Below are positions 36,010 to 44,456 of a stretch of DNA of 64,000 nucleotides, piece by piece. The position numbers were made by a program, and so were the translations under genes. Source of the stretch: Salinimicrobium sediminilitoris (lineage in GTDB: Bacteria > Bacteroidota > Bacteroidia > Flavobacteriales > Flavobacteriaceae); assembly GCF_020866905.1 (NCBI RefSeq), contig NZ_JAIVCC010000001.1:280365-344364 (forward strand). Reading direction: 5' to 3'. The notes under the pieces were generated by a model. The model was not told the DNA's origin. It saw only the letters and a program-made list of their open reading frames with translations, and ran no database searches. Each line of letters starts with the position of its first letter. The first letter of the stretch is position 1.

Positions 36010-37005
36010 ATGAAGATCATAGCCGAAATAGCACAAGCACATGAAGGAAGTTTGGGAATGGCATTGGCCTATATAGATGCTTTGGCAGGAACCGGTGTGG
36101 ATGCTGTCAAGTTTCAGGTGCATATTGCAGAAGCTGAAAGCAGCATCCATGAACCTTTTAGAGTTCAGTTTTCCATGCAGGATGAAACCCGGTTCGACTA
36201 TTGGAAACGGATGGAATTTTCAAAAGAACAGTGGAAGCTAATCAAAGACAGATGTGACGAAAAAGGTGTGGAGTTTTTAGCCTCGCCTTTCAGTAATGCC
36301 GCTGTGGACCTACTTGAAGAAATAGGTGTAAAGGCTTACAAAATAGGATCGGGAGAAGTTAACAATTTTCTCCTGCTCGAAAAAATTGCTAAAACAGGGA
36401 AACCGGTCATTCTTTCTTCTGGAATGAGTTCTTATTCCGAATTGGATAAATCTGTTGATTTTCTAAAAAAGAAAGGCGTGGAATTTTCTGTTTTGCAATG
36501 CACTACAGCATATCCTACACAACCGGAAAATTACGGACTTAATGTTATTCCCGAACTAAAAAACCGTTACGGAGTTGTGGTAGGATATTCCGATCACTCT
36601 GCCAAAATAGAAACCTGTATTGCCGCTGCAGCTTTGGGTGCCGAAATTCTGGAATTTCATGCTGTCTTCGACAGGCGAAGCTTTGGGCCTGATGCCTCTT
36701 CTTCCCTGGAAATAGGGGAGATCGCGAGACTGGTAAAGAGTTTAAGAGAGTTAGAAATCGCACTGAAAAATCCCGTTGATAAGACAGAGAATACAAAGTA
36801 TAAAGACCTTAAGAACATATTCGAAAAATCTCTTGCGGTGAATAAAAAGCTTCCGGTCGGCCATATTTTAAAATTCAGCGATCTGGAAGCTAAAAAGCCT
36901 AAAGGAATGGGAATAAGCGCTGGCTGTTTTGAGGAGATTATCGGCAGGAAATTGTCCCGCGGCCTGGAACAATGGGAATTTTTAAAGGAAGATGACCTGG
37001 AATAG
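36010..37005 (+). CDS. neuB: N-acetylneuraminate synthase family protein
   Basis: Condenses phosphoenolpyruvate with ManNAc (or a related sugar) to make a sialic acid. It has a TIM barrel at residues 1-255: IIAEIAQAHEGSLGMALAYI, DAVKFQVH, FLASPFSNAAVDLLEE, YKIGSGEVNNF, VILSSGMSS and VGYSDHS. A SAF (antifreeze-like) domain follows at about 270-331: KSLAVNKKLPVGHILKFSDL. The 331-aa length is normal. With neuC and neuA downstream, the simplest product is Neu5Ac. Legionaminic acid is less likely because no dehydratase/aminotransferase pair is nearby. Confidence 0.93.
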   Translation: MKIIAEIAQAHEGSLGMALAYIDALAGTGVDAVKFQVHIAEAESSIHEPFRVQFSMQDETRFDYWKRMEFSKEQWKLIKDRCDEKGVEFLASPFSNAAVDLLEEIGVKAYKIGSGEVNNFLLLEKIAKTGKPVILSSGMSSYSELDKSVDFLKKKGVEFSVLQCTTAYPTQPENYGLNVIPELKNRYGVVVGYSDHSAKIETCIAAAALGAEILEFHAVFDRRSFGPDASSSLEIGEIARLVKSLRELEIALKNPVDKTENTKYKDLKNIFEKSLAVNKKLPVGHILKFSDLEAKKPKGMGISAGCFEEIIGRKLSRGLEQWEFLKEDDLE

Positions 37006-37144
37006 GAGTAATAGTTTTTGCGATTTCATCATGGTCCTATCCGGGATTTAAATCTTTTCACCTTTTACGGCTAAAAATGCGTTAGTATAAAGCTTCTAAA
37101 AATCATTTTTAATACATTCGTCTAAAGTCTAAAAAGAACTCTAA

Positions 37145-38299
37145 ATGCCCCGACGTATTTGTGTAGTCGTTACAGCCCGGCCTTCCTATAGTAGAATAAA
37201 AACAGCCCTATCGGCTATTCAGGAACATCCCGATCTTGAATTACAATTAGTGATAGCAGGTTCAGCTTTACTGGATAGGTATGGAAATGCAGTAGATTTT
37301 ATTGAAAAAGATGGCTTTCCCATTGCAGCAAAAGTTTTTATGGTTTTGGAAGGCGAGAATCCTACTACCATGGCCAAAACTACAGGTTTAGGAGTAATGG
37401 AACTTACCAATGTGTTCTATAATCTCAAGCCGGATGCTGTCATAACAATAGCCGACCGTTTTGAAACCATAGCTACCTCTATTGCAGCAGCCTACCAGAA
37501 TATCCCCCTGGTGCATATGCAGGGAGGGGAAGTTACCGGGAGCATTGATGAAAAGGTAAGACATGCAAATACTAAACTTGCAGACCTTCACCTTGTGTGT
37601 AGTGAAGATGCCAGGGAGCGGGTAATAAAACTTGGAGAAGATCCCGCCAAAGTCCTTAACACCGGCTGTCCTTCCATTGACCTGGCCAAACAGGTACTGC
37701 ATAATTCTTCCCTGGATTTTGATCCGGTAGAAAAATATGGTGGAGTGGGAGTTCAACTGGATTGGAAATCAGGTTACATTGTTGTGATGCAACACCCTGT
37801 GACAACTGAATATAAGGAGGCCAAATTGCAAATACTGGAAACCTTAAGAGCAATAAGAGATCTCAACTATCCGGCCTTTTGGTTCTGGCCTAATGTAGAT
37901 GCAGGCTCAGATGGAACCTCTAATGGCATCAGGTCCTTCAGGGAAATGGAAAACCCACGGAATATTCATTTCTTTAAGAACATGGAGCCCGATGATTTCC
38001 TGAAGCTTTTAAAGAATGCAAGAGCACTTGTTGGAAATTCGAGTGCAGGGCTAAGAGAATGTTCCTTCCTGGGAACTCCTGTGGTAAACATTGGAAACAG
38101 GCAAAATAGAAGATTAAGGGCTAATAATGTCACTGATGTTCCGCACGACCGGCAGCTTATTTATGAAGAAGTTGAAAAAGCCATTGCTCATGACAATTAC
38201 AAAAGTTCAGACATCTATGGGGACGGAGATTCGGGAAAAAGAATTGCTGATATTCTCTCTTCTGAAAAATTAACTTTTTCCAAAACTATTACATATTGA
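37145..38299 (+). CDS. neuC: UDP-N-acetylglucosamine 2-epimerase (hydrolysing)
   Basis: 384-aa enzyme that hydrolyses UDP-GlcNAc to ManNAc and UDP, the first step of bacterial sialic acid synthesis. RRICVVVTARPSYSRIKTAL, IADRFETIATSIAAAY, LVHMQGGEVTGSIDEKVRHA and LVGNSSAGLRECSFLGTPVV fit NeuC rather than WecB. A TACATTCG box (37113-37120; one mismatch to the -7 consensus) lies 24 bases upstream, so neuC-neuA-asnB may be transcribed separately as well as from upstream. Confidence 0.94.
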   Translation: MPRRICVVVTARPSYSRIKTALSAIQEHPDLELQLVIAGSALLDRYGNAVDFIEKDGFPIAAKVFMVLEGENPTTMAKTTGLGVMELTNVFYNLKPDAVITIADRFETIATSIAAAYQNIPLVHMQGGEVTGSIDEKVRHANTKLADLHLVCSEDARERVIKLGEDPAKVLNTGCPSIDLAKQVLHNSSLDFDPVEKYGGVGVQLDWKSGYIVVMQHPVTTEYKEAKLQILETLRAIRDLNYPAFWFWPNVDAGSDGTSNGIRSFREMENPRNIHFFKNMEPDDFLKLLKNARALVGNSSAGLRECSFLGTPVVNIGNRQNRRLRANNVTDVPHDRQLIYEEVEKAIAHDNYKSSDIYGDGDSGKRIADILSSEKLTFSKTITY

Positions 38300-38988
38300 T
38301 AAAGATCTTAGGGATAATACCCGCCAGGGGTGGAAGCAAAGGTATACCGGGTAAAAACGTAAAACATCTCGCGGGTCGACCTTTACTTGCCTATACGTTT
38401 GAATCTGCTGTTAATTCAAAGCTTCTTCCAAAGGTCATTCTGTCGTCAGATTCCGAAGAAATAATAAATGTAGCAAAGGATTTGGGAATTGAGGTGCCGT
38501 TCAAAAGGCCTTCAGACTTAGCCCTTGATGAGACTCCGGCAATAGATGTTGTGCGACATGCCGTAGAACATTTCCTGGCTCAGGGGGAAGAATTTGATGC
38601 AGTTTGTTTGTTACAACCTACTTCTCCTATTCGCGGAAAAGATCTCATTGATTCAGCCATTGATAAATTTATCTCCGGTGACTTCGATTCAGTAATTTCA
38701 GTTAGAACAGTTCCGGACGAATTTAATCCACACTGGTGTTTTGAAGAAGAGGATGGAAAGCTGAAAATAGCTACCGGTGAAAAGAAAATTATTCCGAGAA
38801 GACAGGAATTACCTAAGACTTTTTACCGTGATGGAGCCGTTTACATTGTAAAGGTTGAAGTGCTAATGGAGCAAAATTCACTTTATGGAGAGAAGATCGG
38901 TTCTATAGTATCCTCAGGACCCCATATTAATCTTGATGTTCCCTCAGACTGGGAGGAGGCTGAAATTCTACTTAAAAATTACAGCTAA
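38296..38988 (+). CDS. neuA: CMP-sialic acid synthetase (acylneuraminate cytidylyltransferase)
   Basis: Activates the sialic acid with CTP. 230 aa. IIPARGGSKGIPGKNVKHLA (6-25) is the nucleotide-binding motif, VILSSDSEEI and RPSDLALDETPAIDVVRHAV follow, and CLLQPTSPIRGKDLIDSAI is diagnostic. FYRDGAVYIVK is also conserved. The start is TTG inside the neuC stop region (TTGA), giving tight coupling. A one-base TAATG overlap joins it to asnB. Confidence 0.94.
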   Translation: MIKILGIIPARGGSKGIPGKNVKHLAGRPLLAYTFESAVNSKLLPKVILSSDSEEIINVAKDLGIEVPFKRPSDLALDETPAIDVVRHAVEHFLAQGEEFDAVCLLQPTSPIRGKDLIDSAIDKFISGDFDSVISVRTVPDEFNPHWCFEEEDGKLKIATGEKKIIPRRQELPKTFYRDGAVYIVKVEVLMEQNSLYGEKIGSIVSSGPHINLDVPSDWEEAEILLKNYS

Positions 38989-40700
38989 TGTGTGGTATTT
39001 CGGGGATCATCACTTCTGAAGACAAGAGAGTCCAGTTGGAGAGAATGCTTTTTGAACAGCATCACAGAGGCCCCGATCACACCGGTATTTATTGTGAGAA
39101 TGGATTTGCTCTCATTGGGCACAACCGGCTGTCTATTATAGATCTTTCAGATGCTGCCAACCAACCTTTCCAGGACACTTCGGGCCGTTACAGTTTAAGC
39201 TTTAATGGGGAAATATATAATTACAGGGAGCTTAGGGAAGAGTTAAAGGATCAGTTCCATTTCAGGACTTCCTCAGATACCGAGGTTCTTCTGGCTTGTT
39301 ACCTTGTCTACGGGAGAAATTGTCTTGAAAGACTTAACGGTATGTTTTCCTTTGCAATCTGGGATTCCAAAGAAAAACATCTCTTTGCCGCCAGAGACAG
39401 GTTTGGTGTAAAACCATTCTTTTATTCTATTGACCAGCAAGATCTTTATTTTTCCAGTGAGATTAAGGCTATAAAGGCTGTTTTAAAAAGAGAAAAAGCA
39501 GCTACGAAAGTATGGGCAAATTATTTTGCCTTTGGTTCATACGGCTTTCCTGAAGAAACCTTTTTTGAAGGAATACATCAACTTCCTGCAGGTCATTTTT
39601 TAGAATTCAGTAAAGGCAAGCTAAGGACAGAGAAATGGTACGATTTCGTAAGAAGAATTAGAGAAACAGAGATTGTTCCTGATTTTGAAAAAACCAAAGA
39701 AAAATATCTCGATCTCCTGCTCGACAGTATTTCACTTCGGTTTAGGGCTGATGTCAAAGTTGGATTTAATGTAAGTGGAGGGATCGATAGTTCACTTTTG
39801 CTGGCTTTGGTCAATAGAGAAAAACCTACTGAAAAGATAAGAGCTTACACCTTTTACACTGGAGATGAACGGTACGACGAACTGCCATGGGTGGAGAAAA
39901 TGATATCATCTACCGGAAATCCATTGACCTGTGTAGCCTTAAAACCCGAAGAGGTTAATCTCCTTGCTAGCGAGATTTCAGTATTTCAGGATGAACCATA
40001 CGGAGGAATTCCTACCATAGCCTATTCAAAGATTTTCGACAGGGCAAAAAAAGATAATGTTCTTGTGCTTTTGGATGGACAGGGAATGGATGAACAATGG
40101 GCCGGTTATGACTACTATGGCAAAAGCCATGATATGACCATTCAGGGCCAGACTGATAAGAAATCTCCTTTTAAAATTAATGTGCTCAGTCAGGATATGC
40201 TGCGATTGGCTGAAAAACCAGAATATCCGGCGCCATTTGAGAATGATCTTCAGAATTTGCAATACCGGGATTTGTTTTATACCAAAATTCCAAGAGCTCT
40301 CCGTTTCAACGACAGGATATCAATGGCCTCTTCCACAGAATTAAGAGAACCGTTTTTAGATCACCGGTTGGTCGAATTTGCCTTTGCTCAGCCGAATCAC
40401 TATAAGATCAGGGATGGAATACATAAATATCTATTAAGAGATTTAATAAAGGATCTTGTGCCGGCAGAAATTTCTTATGCTCCAAAAAGGCCTTTACAAA
40501 CCCCGCAAAGAGAATGGCTTGGCCATCAACTGAAAGATTTTGTGGATGTACGTCTTAAAATTCTAAAGGAAAAAGATATTTCCGGTTGGTTTGATCATAA
40601 CGAGATAGAGAAAGAATGGAAGGCTTTCCTTGCAGGAGAGAACAAAAGTAGCTTCCATATATGGCAGTGGGTAAATACTTCCTTTATAAATGTTCATTAG
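38988..40700 (+). CDS. asnB: Asparagine synthase-like amidotransferase
   Basis: 570 aa. Residue Cys2 (MCGISGII) is the nucleophile of the class II glutaminase domain (1-210), and FGVKPFFYS and LSFNGEIYNYREL are typical. The synthetase domain has the pyrophosphate loop FNVSGGIDSSLL (about 258-269) and LDGQGMDEQWAGYDYY. It could make asparagine, but in glycan loci such proteins amidate carboxyl groups of sugars. Its overlap with neuA suggests a link to the sialic acid or another acidic sugar of this polysaccharide; this is an inference. Confidence 0.9.
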   Translation: MCGISGIITSEDKRVQLERMLFEQHHRGPDHTGIYCENGFALIGHNRLSIIDLSDAANQPFQDTSGRYSLSFNGEIYNYRELREELKDQFHFRTSSDTEVLLACYLVYGRNCLERLNGMFSFAIWDSKEKHLFAARDRFGVKPFFYSIDQQDLYFSSEIKAIKAVLKREKAATKVWANYFAFGSYGFPEETFFEGIHQLPAGHFLEFSKGKLRTEKWYDFVRRIRETEIVPDFEKTKEKYLDLLLDSISLRFRADVKVGFNVSGGIDSSLLLALVNREKPTEKIRAYTFYTGDERYDELPWVEKMISSTGNPLTCVALKPEEVNLLASEISVFQDEPYGGIPTIAYSKIFDRAKKDNVLVLLDGQGMDEQWAGYDYYGKSHDMTIQGQTDKKSPFKINVLSQDMLRLAEKPEYPAPFENDLQNLQYRDLFYTKIPRALRFNDRISMASSTELREPFLDHRLVEFAFAQPNHYKIRDGIHKYLLRDLIKDLVPAEISYAPKRPLQTPQREWLGHQLKDFVDVRLKILKEKDISGWFDHNEIEKEWKAFLAGENKSSFHIWQWVNTSFINVH

Positions 40701-40719
40701 TTTTACCCGGTATTTCTTC

Positions 40720-40727
40720 TATTTTTG
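40720..40727 (+). promoter_or_regulatory. -7 box upstream of the GT-B gene at 40747
   Basis: TATTTTTG is a perfect TAnnTTTG, 19 bases before the ATG. No -33 TTG at standard spacing. Confidence 0.45.
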
Positions 40728-40746
40728 TTAAAACCATATTCCCCAA

Positions 40747-42165
40747 ATGCAGACAAGGCGGTTGAAAACTTTAGGCTTAGTTATTACTGACGGAGTGGGC
40801 TTCAGAAATTTTGTCCTTAGTGACTTTCTGAAAGCTGCTTCATCAGAGTTCGATAAGCTTATTATTTATTCCGGTCTTCCTAAAGAGGTATACGACGCAA
40901 AAGAAATGCCTCAAGTCGAGATAAAAGAACTACCGGTCTTTGCAGAACCTTCCACAACATGGTTTTGGAGAAAGACTAAAGAAGTAGCTCATCTTCAATT
41001 GCACAAAGACTTTTTTGGAATTAAGGATAACCTTCTCCTCAACAAATCAACCGGCAGCTCAAAAAGAGCCAGAGCTACACGTTTTATATATTCTGTCACA
41101 AGTAAACTGCATTCCGAGAAGTTTATAGAATTTGTTGAAAGGCGACAGATACACTCCCTTTCCGCCCATACAATTACCCGGGAATGTATTGCTTATCTAA
41201 AACAGGATAAACCGGATTTGCTGTTTTTTACACATCAGAGACCTCCGTATGTGGTCTCCCTTGTTGCTGCTGCAGAAAAATTAAAGATTAGAACAAGCTC
41301 CTTTATTTTTAGTTGGGACAATCTGTCCTCAAAAGGGAGAATGGCTGCCAGGTTTGACTTCTTTCTTGTCTGGAGCTCCTTGATGGAGCAGGAACTTCTC
41401 TATTTTTATCCTTCTACCTCACCTCGCAAAGTTGAAATCGTCGGTACGCCGCAATTTGAGCCGTATGTAATGCCGAAATATTACATGAAGAAAGAGGATT
41501 TTTTAGCCACCCTAAAGGTTTCCGAAGGAAAGAAAATTCTATGCTATAGCTGTGGAGATATTTCCACCAGCCGAAACGATGAATTGTACATAGAAGTTAT
41601 TGCAGCAGCTATTGAACAAAATGAACTTTCAGAAAAAGTAGAATTGATTGTTAGGACATCCCCGGCTGAAGATTCTGATCGATTCTTTTTCCTGGGGCAA
41701 AAATTCCCTTTTATCCGCTGGAACTATCCGGATTGGTATTTAGCAAGATTAGATCATCCGGAGCCCTGGTCTCAAAGGATTCCGTCTGAAAAGGATCTTA
41801 AAGATTTACGTGCCCTCTTGATGTACGCGGATATCAGTATAAATATGTGTTCCACAATGAGCCTTGATTTCATGTTATTCGATAAACCTGTTATTAATCC
41901 TGTATTTGGGAATGAAACTAACGAACTTTACAACGATCAGCGATTCTTAAAGTTTGGACACTATGAGAAGGTGGTGAAAAGCAGCGCGGTGAAGTTGGCA
42001 CGCAATAGAAAAGAATTAATAGATGCTATAAATTTTTACCTGCAGAATCCGACAGAAGATAAAGAGGAAAGAAGAAATCTTCTGGACCTTCAAATTGGAA
42101 AACCTCTGGAGGGGACGAGTAGTAGGATAGTTCGTGCATTAAAAGAATTTTCAGAATTTGATTAA
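40747..42165 (+). CDS. Putative GT-B fold transferase of unknown specificity
   Basis: 472 aa. No standard family is certain. LKTLGLVITDGVGFRNFVLS opens the protein; ECIAYLKQDKPDLLFFTHQR and IRTSSFIFSWDNLSSKGRMA precede a second domain with VEIVGTPQFEP, KKILCYSCGDISTSRNDELY and a C-terminal DISINMCSTMSLDFMLFDKP. The last resembles the CDP-glycerol/UDP-glycosyltransferase active-site helix (ST..D.), which binds phosphates of the donor. The position right after neuA-asnB makes it a candidate sialic-acid transferase, but no sialyltransferase motif was recognised. Confidence 0.65.
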   Translation: MQTRRLKTLGLVITDGVGFRNFVLSDFLKAASSEFDKLIIYSGLPKEVYDAKEMPQVEIKELPVFAEPSTTWFWRKTKEVAHLQLHKDFFGIKDNLLLNKSTGSSKRARATRFIYSVTSKLHSEKFIEFVERRQIHSLSAHTITRECIAYLKQDKPDLLFFTHQRPPYVVSLVAAAEKLKIRTSSFIFSWDNLSSKGRMAARFDFFLVWSSLMEQELLYFYPSTSPRKVEIVGTPQFEPYVMPKYYMKKEDFLATLKVSEGKKILCYSCGDISTSRNDELYIEVIAAAIEQNELSEKVELIVRTSPAEDSDRFFFLGQKFPFIRWNYPDWYLARLDHPEPWSQRIPSEKDLKDLRALLMYADISINMCSTMSLDFMLFDKPVINPVFGNETNELYNDQRFLKFGHYEKVVKSSAVKLARNRKELIDAINFYLQNPTEDKEERRNLLDLQIGKPLEGTSSRIVRALKEFSEFD

Positions 42166-43237
42166 GAAGAAGAACATTGGAATTATTTGTAATTACAAAT
42201 TAAACCCGAAGCGGATAGGGGGCATGGACAGGTTTTTCCAGGCCTATAATAAGCAGCTGCTCCAAAAAGGTTATAAACCCACCTGGTTTTTTTCGGGAGG
42301 AGAACATTTTGATTTTTATTCCGGTTTTGAACTTTACATTGCCGGCAAGAATGAATCTGTTGAAACTTATGTTCTCCACTACCTGGAAAAGAATCAGGGT
42401 TTTGACATTGTAGTTACTCATTTCCTCACTCTTTGCACACCATTTTACAAAGAACTGAAGAAAAGAAGTCAGCCTTACATTATTGCCGTAGATCACAACC
42501 CGCGACCTCCGGGAGGATTTCCGTTGAAAAAGCGACTTAAAAACAAAGTCAGAGGAAAACTATTTTCACAACTTATAGATTGTTTTGTTGGAGTTTCTAA
42601 ATATACCGTCGATTGTATTTTAAAAGATTACGGCAGCAATCTGCGAGAAAAAACCAAGGTCATTTATAATGGAATTGATACTTCTGTCTACCTGAAGCGC
42701 ACCGAAGAAAACCATTCCAGGTTTATTGTAGCTTCCCATTTAAGAGAATCCAAAGGGATTCAGGACCTAATAGAAGCAGTAAAGTTACTGCCGATAGAAG
42801 TACGAAATACTGTTCGAATCGACATTTTTGGAGAAGGACCGATGGAAGGGAATTTAAAGGAAATGGTGGAGGCATTCGGTCTCCGGGAACAATTTAGCTT
42901 TAAAGGGAGCAGTCCCCATCTGCCGCAGCTCTTTGGACACTATTCTTATTTGTTGCAACCGACCTATATGGAGTGTTTCAGTTTATCCATATTGGAAAGC
43001 CTGGCGGCAAACGTTCCTGTGATTACAACTCCTGTAGGCGGGAACCCGGAGATCATAAGTCATGGCAGAAATGGATTCATTTTTCCCACAGGGAATATTC
43101 AAGAACTTTCTGACCTCCTGCAAAAAATACTCTGTAGGGAAATCGAAATATCCAGCGATGTAAACCGCTTAGTAGAAGAGGACTATAACTTGGATAAAAT
43201 GCTTGAAAATCATCTAAAACTGCTTCCGTGCACCTAG
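42158..43237 (+). CDS. GT4 glycosyltransferase
   Basis: 359-aa GT-B enzyme starting at TTG in an 8-base overlap with the previous gene. IGIICNYKLNPKRIGGMDRF is the acceptor-side start, FVGVSKYTVDCILKDYG and VIYNGIDTSVYLKR mark the domain border, and FIVASHLRESKGIQDLIEAV and MECFSLSILESLAANVPVIT (EX7E) complete the donor domain. Sugar specificity is unknown. Confidence 0.92.
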   Translation: MIKKKNIGIICNYKLNPKRIGGMDRFFQAYNKQLLQKGYKPTWFFSGGEHFDFYSGFELYIAGKNESVETYVLHYLEKNQGFDIVVTHFLTLCTPFYKELKKRSQPYIIAVDHNPRPPGGFPLKKRLKNKVRGKLFSQLIDCFVGVSKYTVDCILKDYGSNLREKTKVIYNGIDTSVYLKRTEENHSRFIVASHLRESKGIQDLIEAVKLLPIEVRNTVRIDIFGEGPMEGNLKEMVEAFGLREQFSFKGSSPHLPQLFGHYSYLLQPTYMECFSLSILESLAANVPVITTPVGGNPEIISHGRNGFIFPTGNIQELSDLLQKILCREIEISSDVNRLVEEDYNLDKMLENHLKLLPCT

Positions 43238-44370
43238 CTTTTTTAACTCCCGAATATCCTCATCCGCGAGTGCATTCTTCAGCCGGAATCGGAACTAGTG
43301 TAGGTAACCTGGCAGTTGCCCTGACAGCTGAAGGAATAAAAGTTTCAGTTTTTGTTTACGGCCAGAAGGAAGACGCTGTTTTCTCCGAAAATGGTATAAA
43401 ATTTCATTTGATCCGGCAGCGGAAATTTTCTCTTGCCGGTTGGTTCTTTCATCGAAAGTTTCTTCAGAACTATTTGAATAAATTTATTGTAGTAGATAAA
43501 ATAGAAGCCATAGAGGCTCCCGACTGGACGGGAATTACAGCTTTTATGAAGCTGCGCTGTCCACTGGTAATTAGAATGCATGGCAGTGATTCTTACTTCT
43601 GTAAGCTTGAGGGGCGACCACAGAAGAAGAAAAATTTTTGGTTTGAAAGAGAAGCCCTGCAAGGAGCAGACGGTCTTCTCTCTGTCAGCGAATTTACGGC
43701 CCGGCAGACAACAAAAATTTTCAAACTGAAGCAGAAAATAGAAATTATTCCTAATTCGGTTGATACCAGATTTTTTAGTCCTTCTACTAAAGAAGTTGAA
43801 CCTGATATGCTGCTTTACTTCGGCAGCCTTATCAGGAAAAAGGGCTTGCTGGAACTGGCGGAGATATTTAACCTGGTCGTGAAACAAAAGCCTGAAGCTA
43901 AATTGGTGCTGCTGGGAAAGGACGTTAAGGATATTCTGGAAAACAGATCCACCTTCGAATTGTTCCAGGAAAAACTTTCTCAGGACGCAAAAAGACAGGT
44001 GCAGAATATTACCTGGATTGATTACAAAAATGTCAGGGGGTATATCGCTTCTGCTGCTGTAATTACCCTACCCAGTTTTGCCGAGGCTCTCCCAATGACA
44101 TGGCTGGAATCAATGTCCATGGGAAAAGCCCTTGTTACCTCGAATATTGGTTGGGCAAAAGAAATCATGATAAACGGTAAAACCGGATATACGGTGGATC
44201 CTAAAAATCATACAGCTTTCGCTGAAAAAATAATCCGATTACTAAATGATCAGGAGCTCTCGATAAAAATGGGGAGGAGAGCCAGAGAGCAGGTAATCAA
44301 CAAATTTTCTACGCAGGTGGTGGTGCAGCAGAATATTGACATTTTTAAAAAAATGATACAGTCCAGTTAA
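43228..44370 (+). CDS. GT4 glycosyltransferase
   Basis: 380-aa GT-B enzyme starting at GTG (43228), overlapping the preceding gene by 10 bases. LAFLTPEYPHPRVHSSAGIG has the GIG loop of GT4, LVIRMHGSDSYFCKLEG follows, and LLSVSEFTARQTTKIFKL and IEIIPNSVDTRFF are at the domain junction. The donor domain has LLYFGSLIRKKGLLELAEIF and AEALPMTWLESMSMGKALVT (EX7E variant). Confidence 0.92.
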   Translation: MHLAFLTPEYPHPRVHSSAGIGTSVGNLAVALTAEGIKVSVFVYGQKEDAVFSENGIKFHLIRQRKFSLAGWFFHRKFLQNYLNKFIVVDKIEAIEAPDWTGITAFMKLRCPLVIRMHGSDSYFCKLEGRPQKKKNFWFEREALQGADGLLSVSEFTARQTTKIFKLKQKIEIIPNSVDTRFFSPSTKEVEPDMLLYFGSLIRKKGLLELAEIFNLVVKQKPEAKLVLLGKDVKDILENRSTFELFQEKLSQDAKRQVQNITWIDYKNVRGYIASAAVITLPSFAEALPMTWLESMSMGKALVTSNIGWAKEIMINGKTGYTVDPKNHTAFAEKIIRLLNDQELSIKMGRRAREQVINKFSTQVVVQQNIDIFKKMIQSS

Positions 44371-44433
44371 GAACTCAAACTTTTGGCCACTTAACACTAT
44401 AAATTGTCCGATGGCTAAAATGTTAATTTGTAC

Positions 44434-44441
44434 TACATTTG
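44434..44441 (+). promoter_or_regulatory. -7 box that argues for a downstream start of the next gene
   Basis: TACATTTG is a perfect TAnnTTTG. Transcription from it would begin near 44448, after the first in-frame TTG at 44439, so that codon could not be the start of a message made here. Confidence 0.45.
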
Positions 44442-44456
44442 TCCAAAGCGGTAGCA

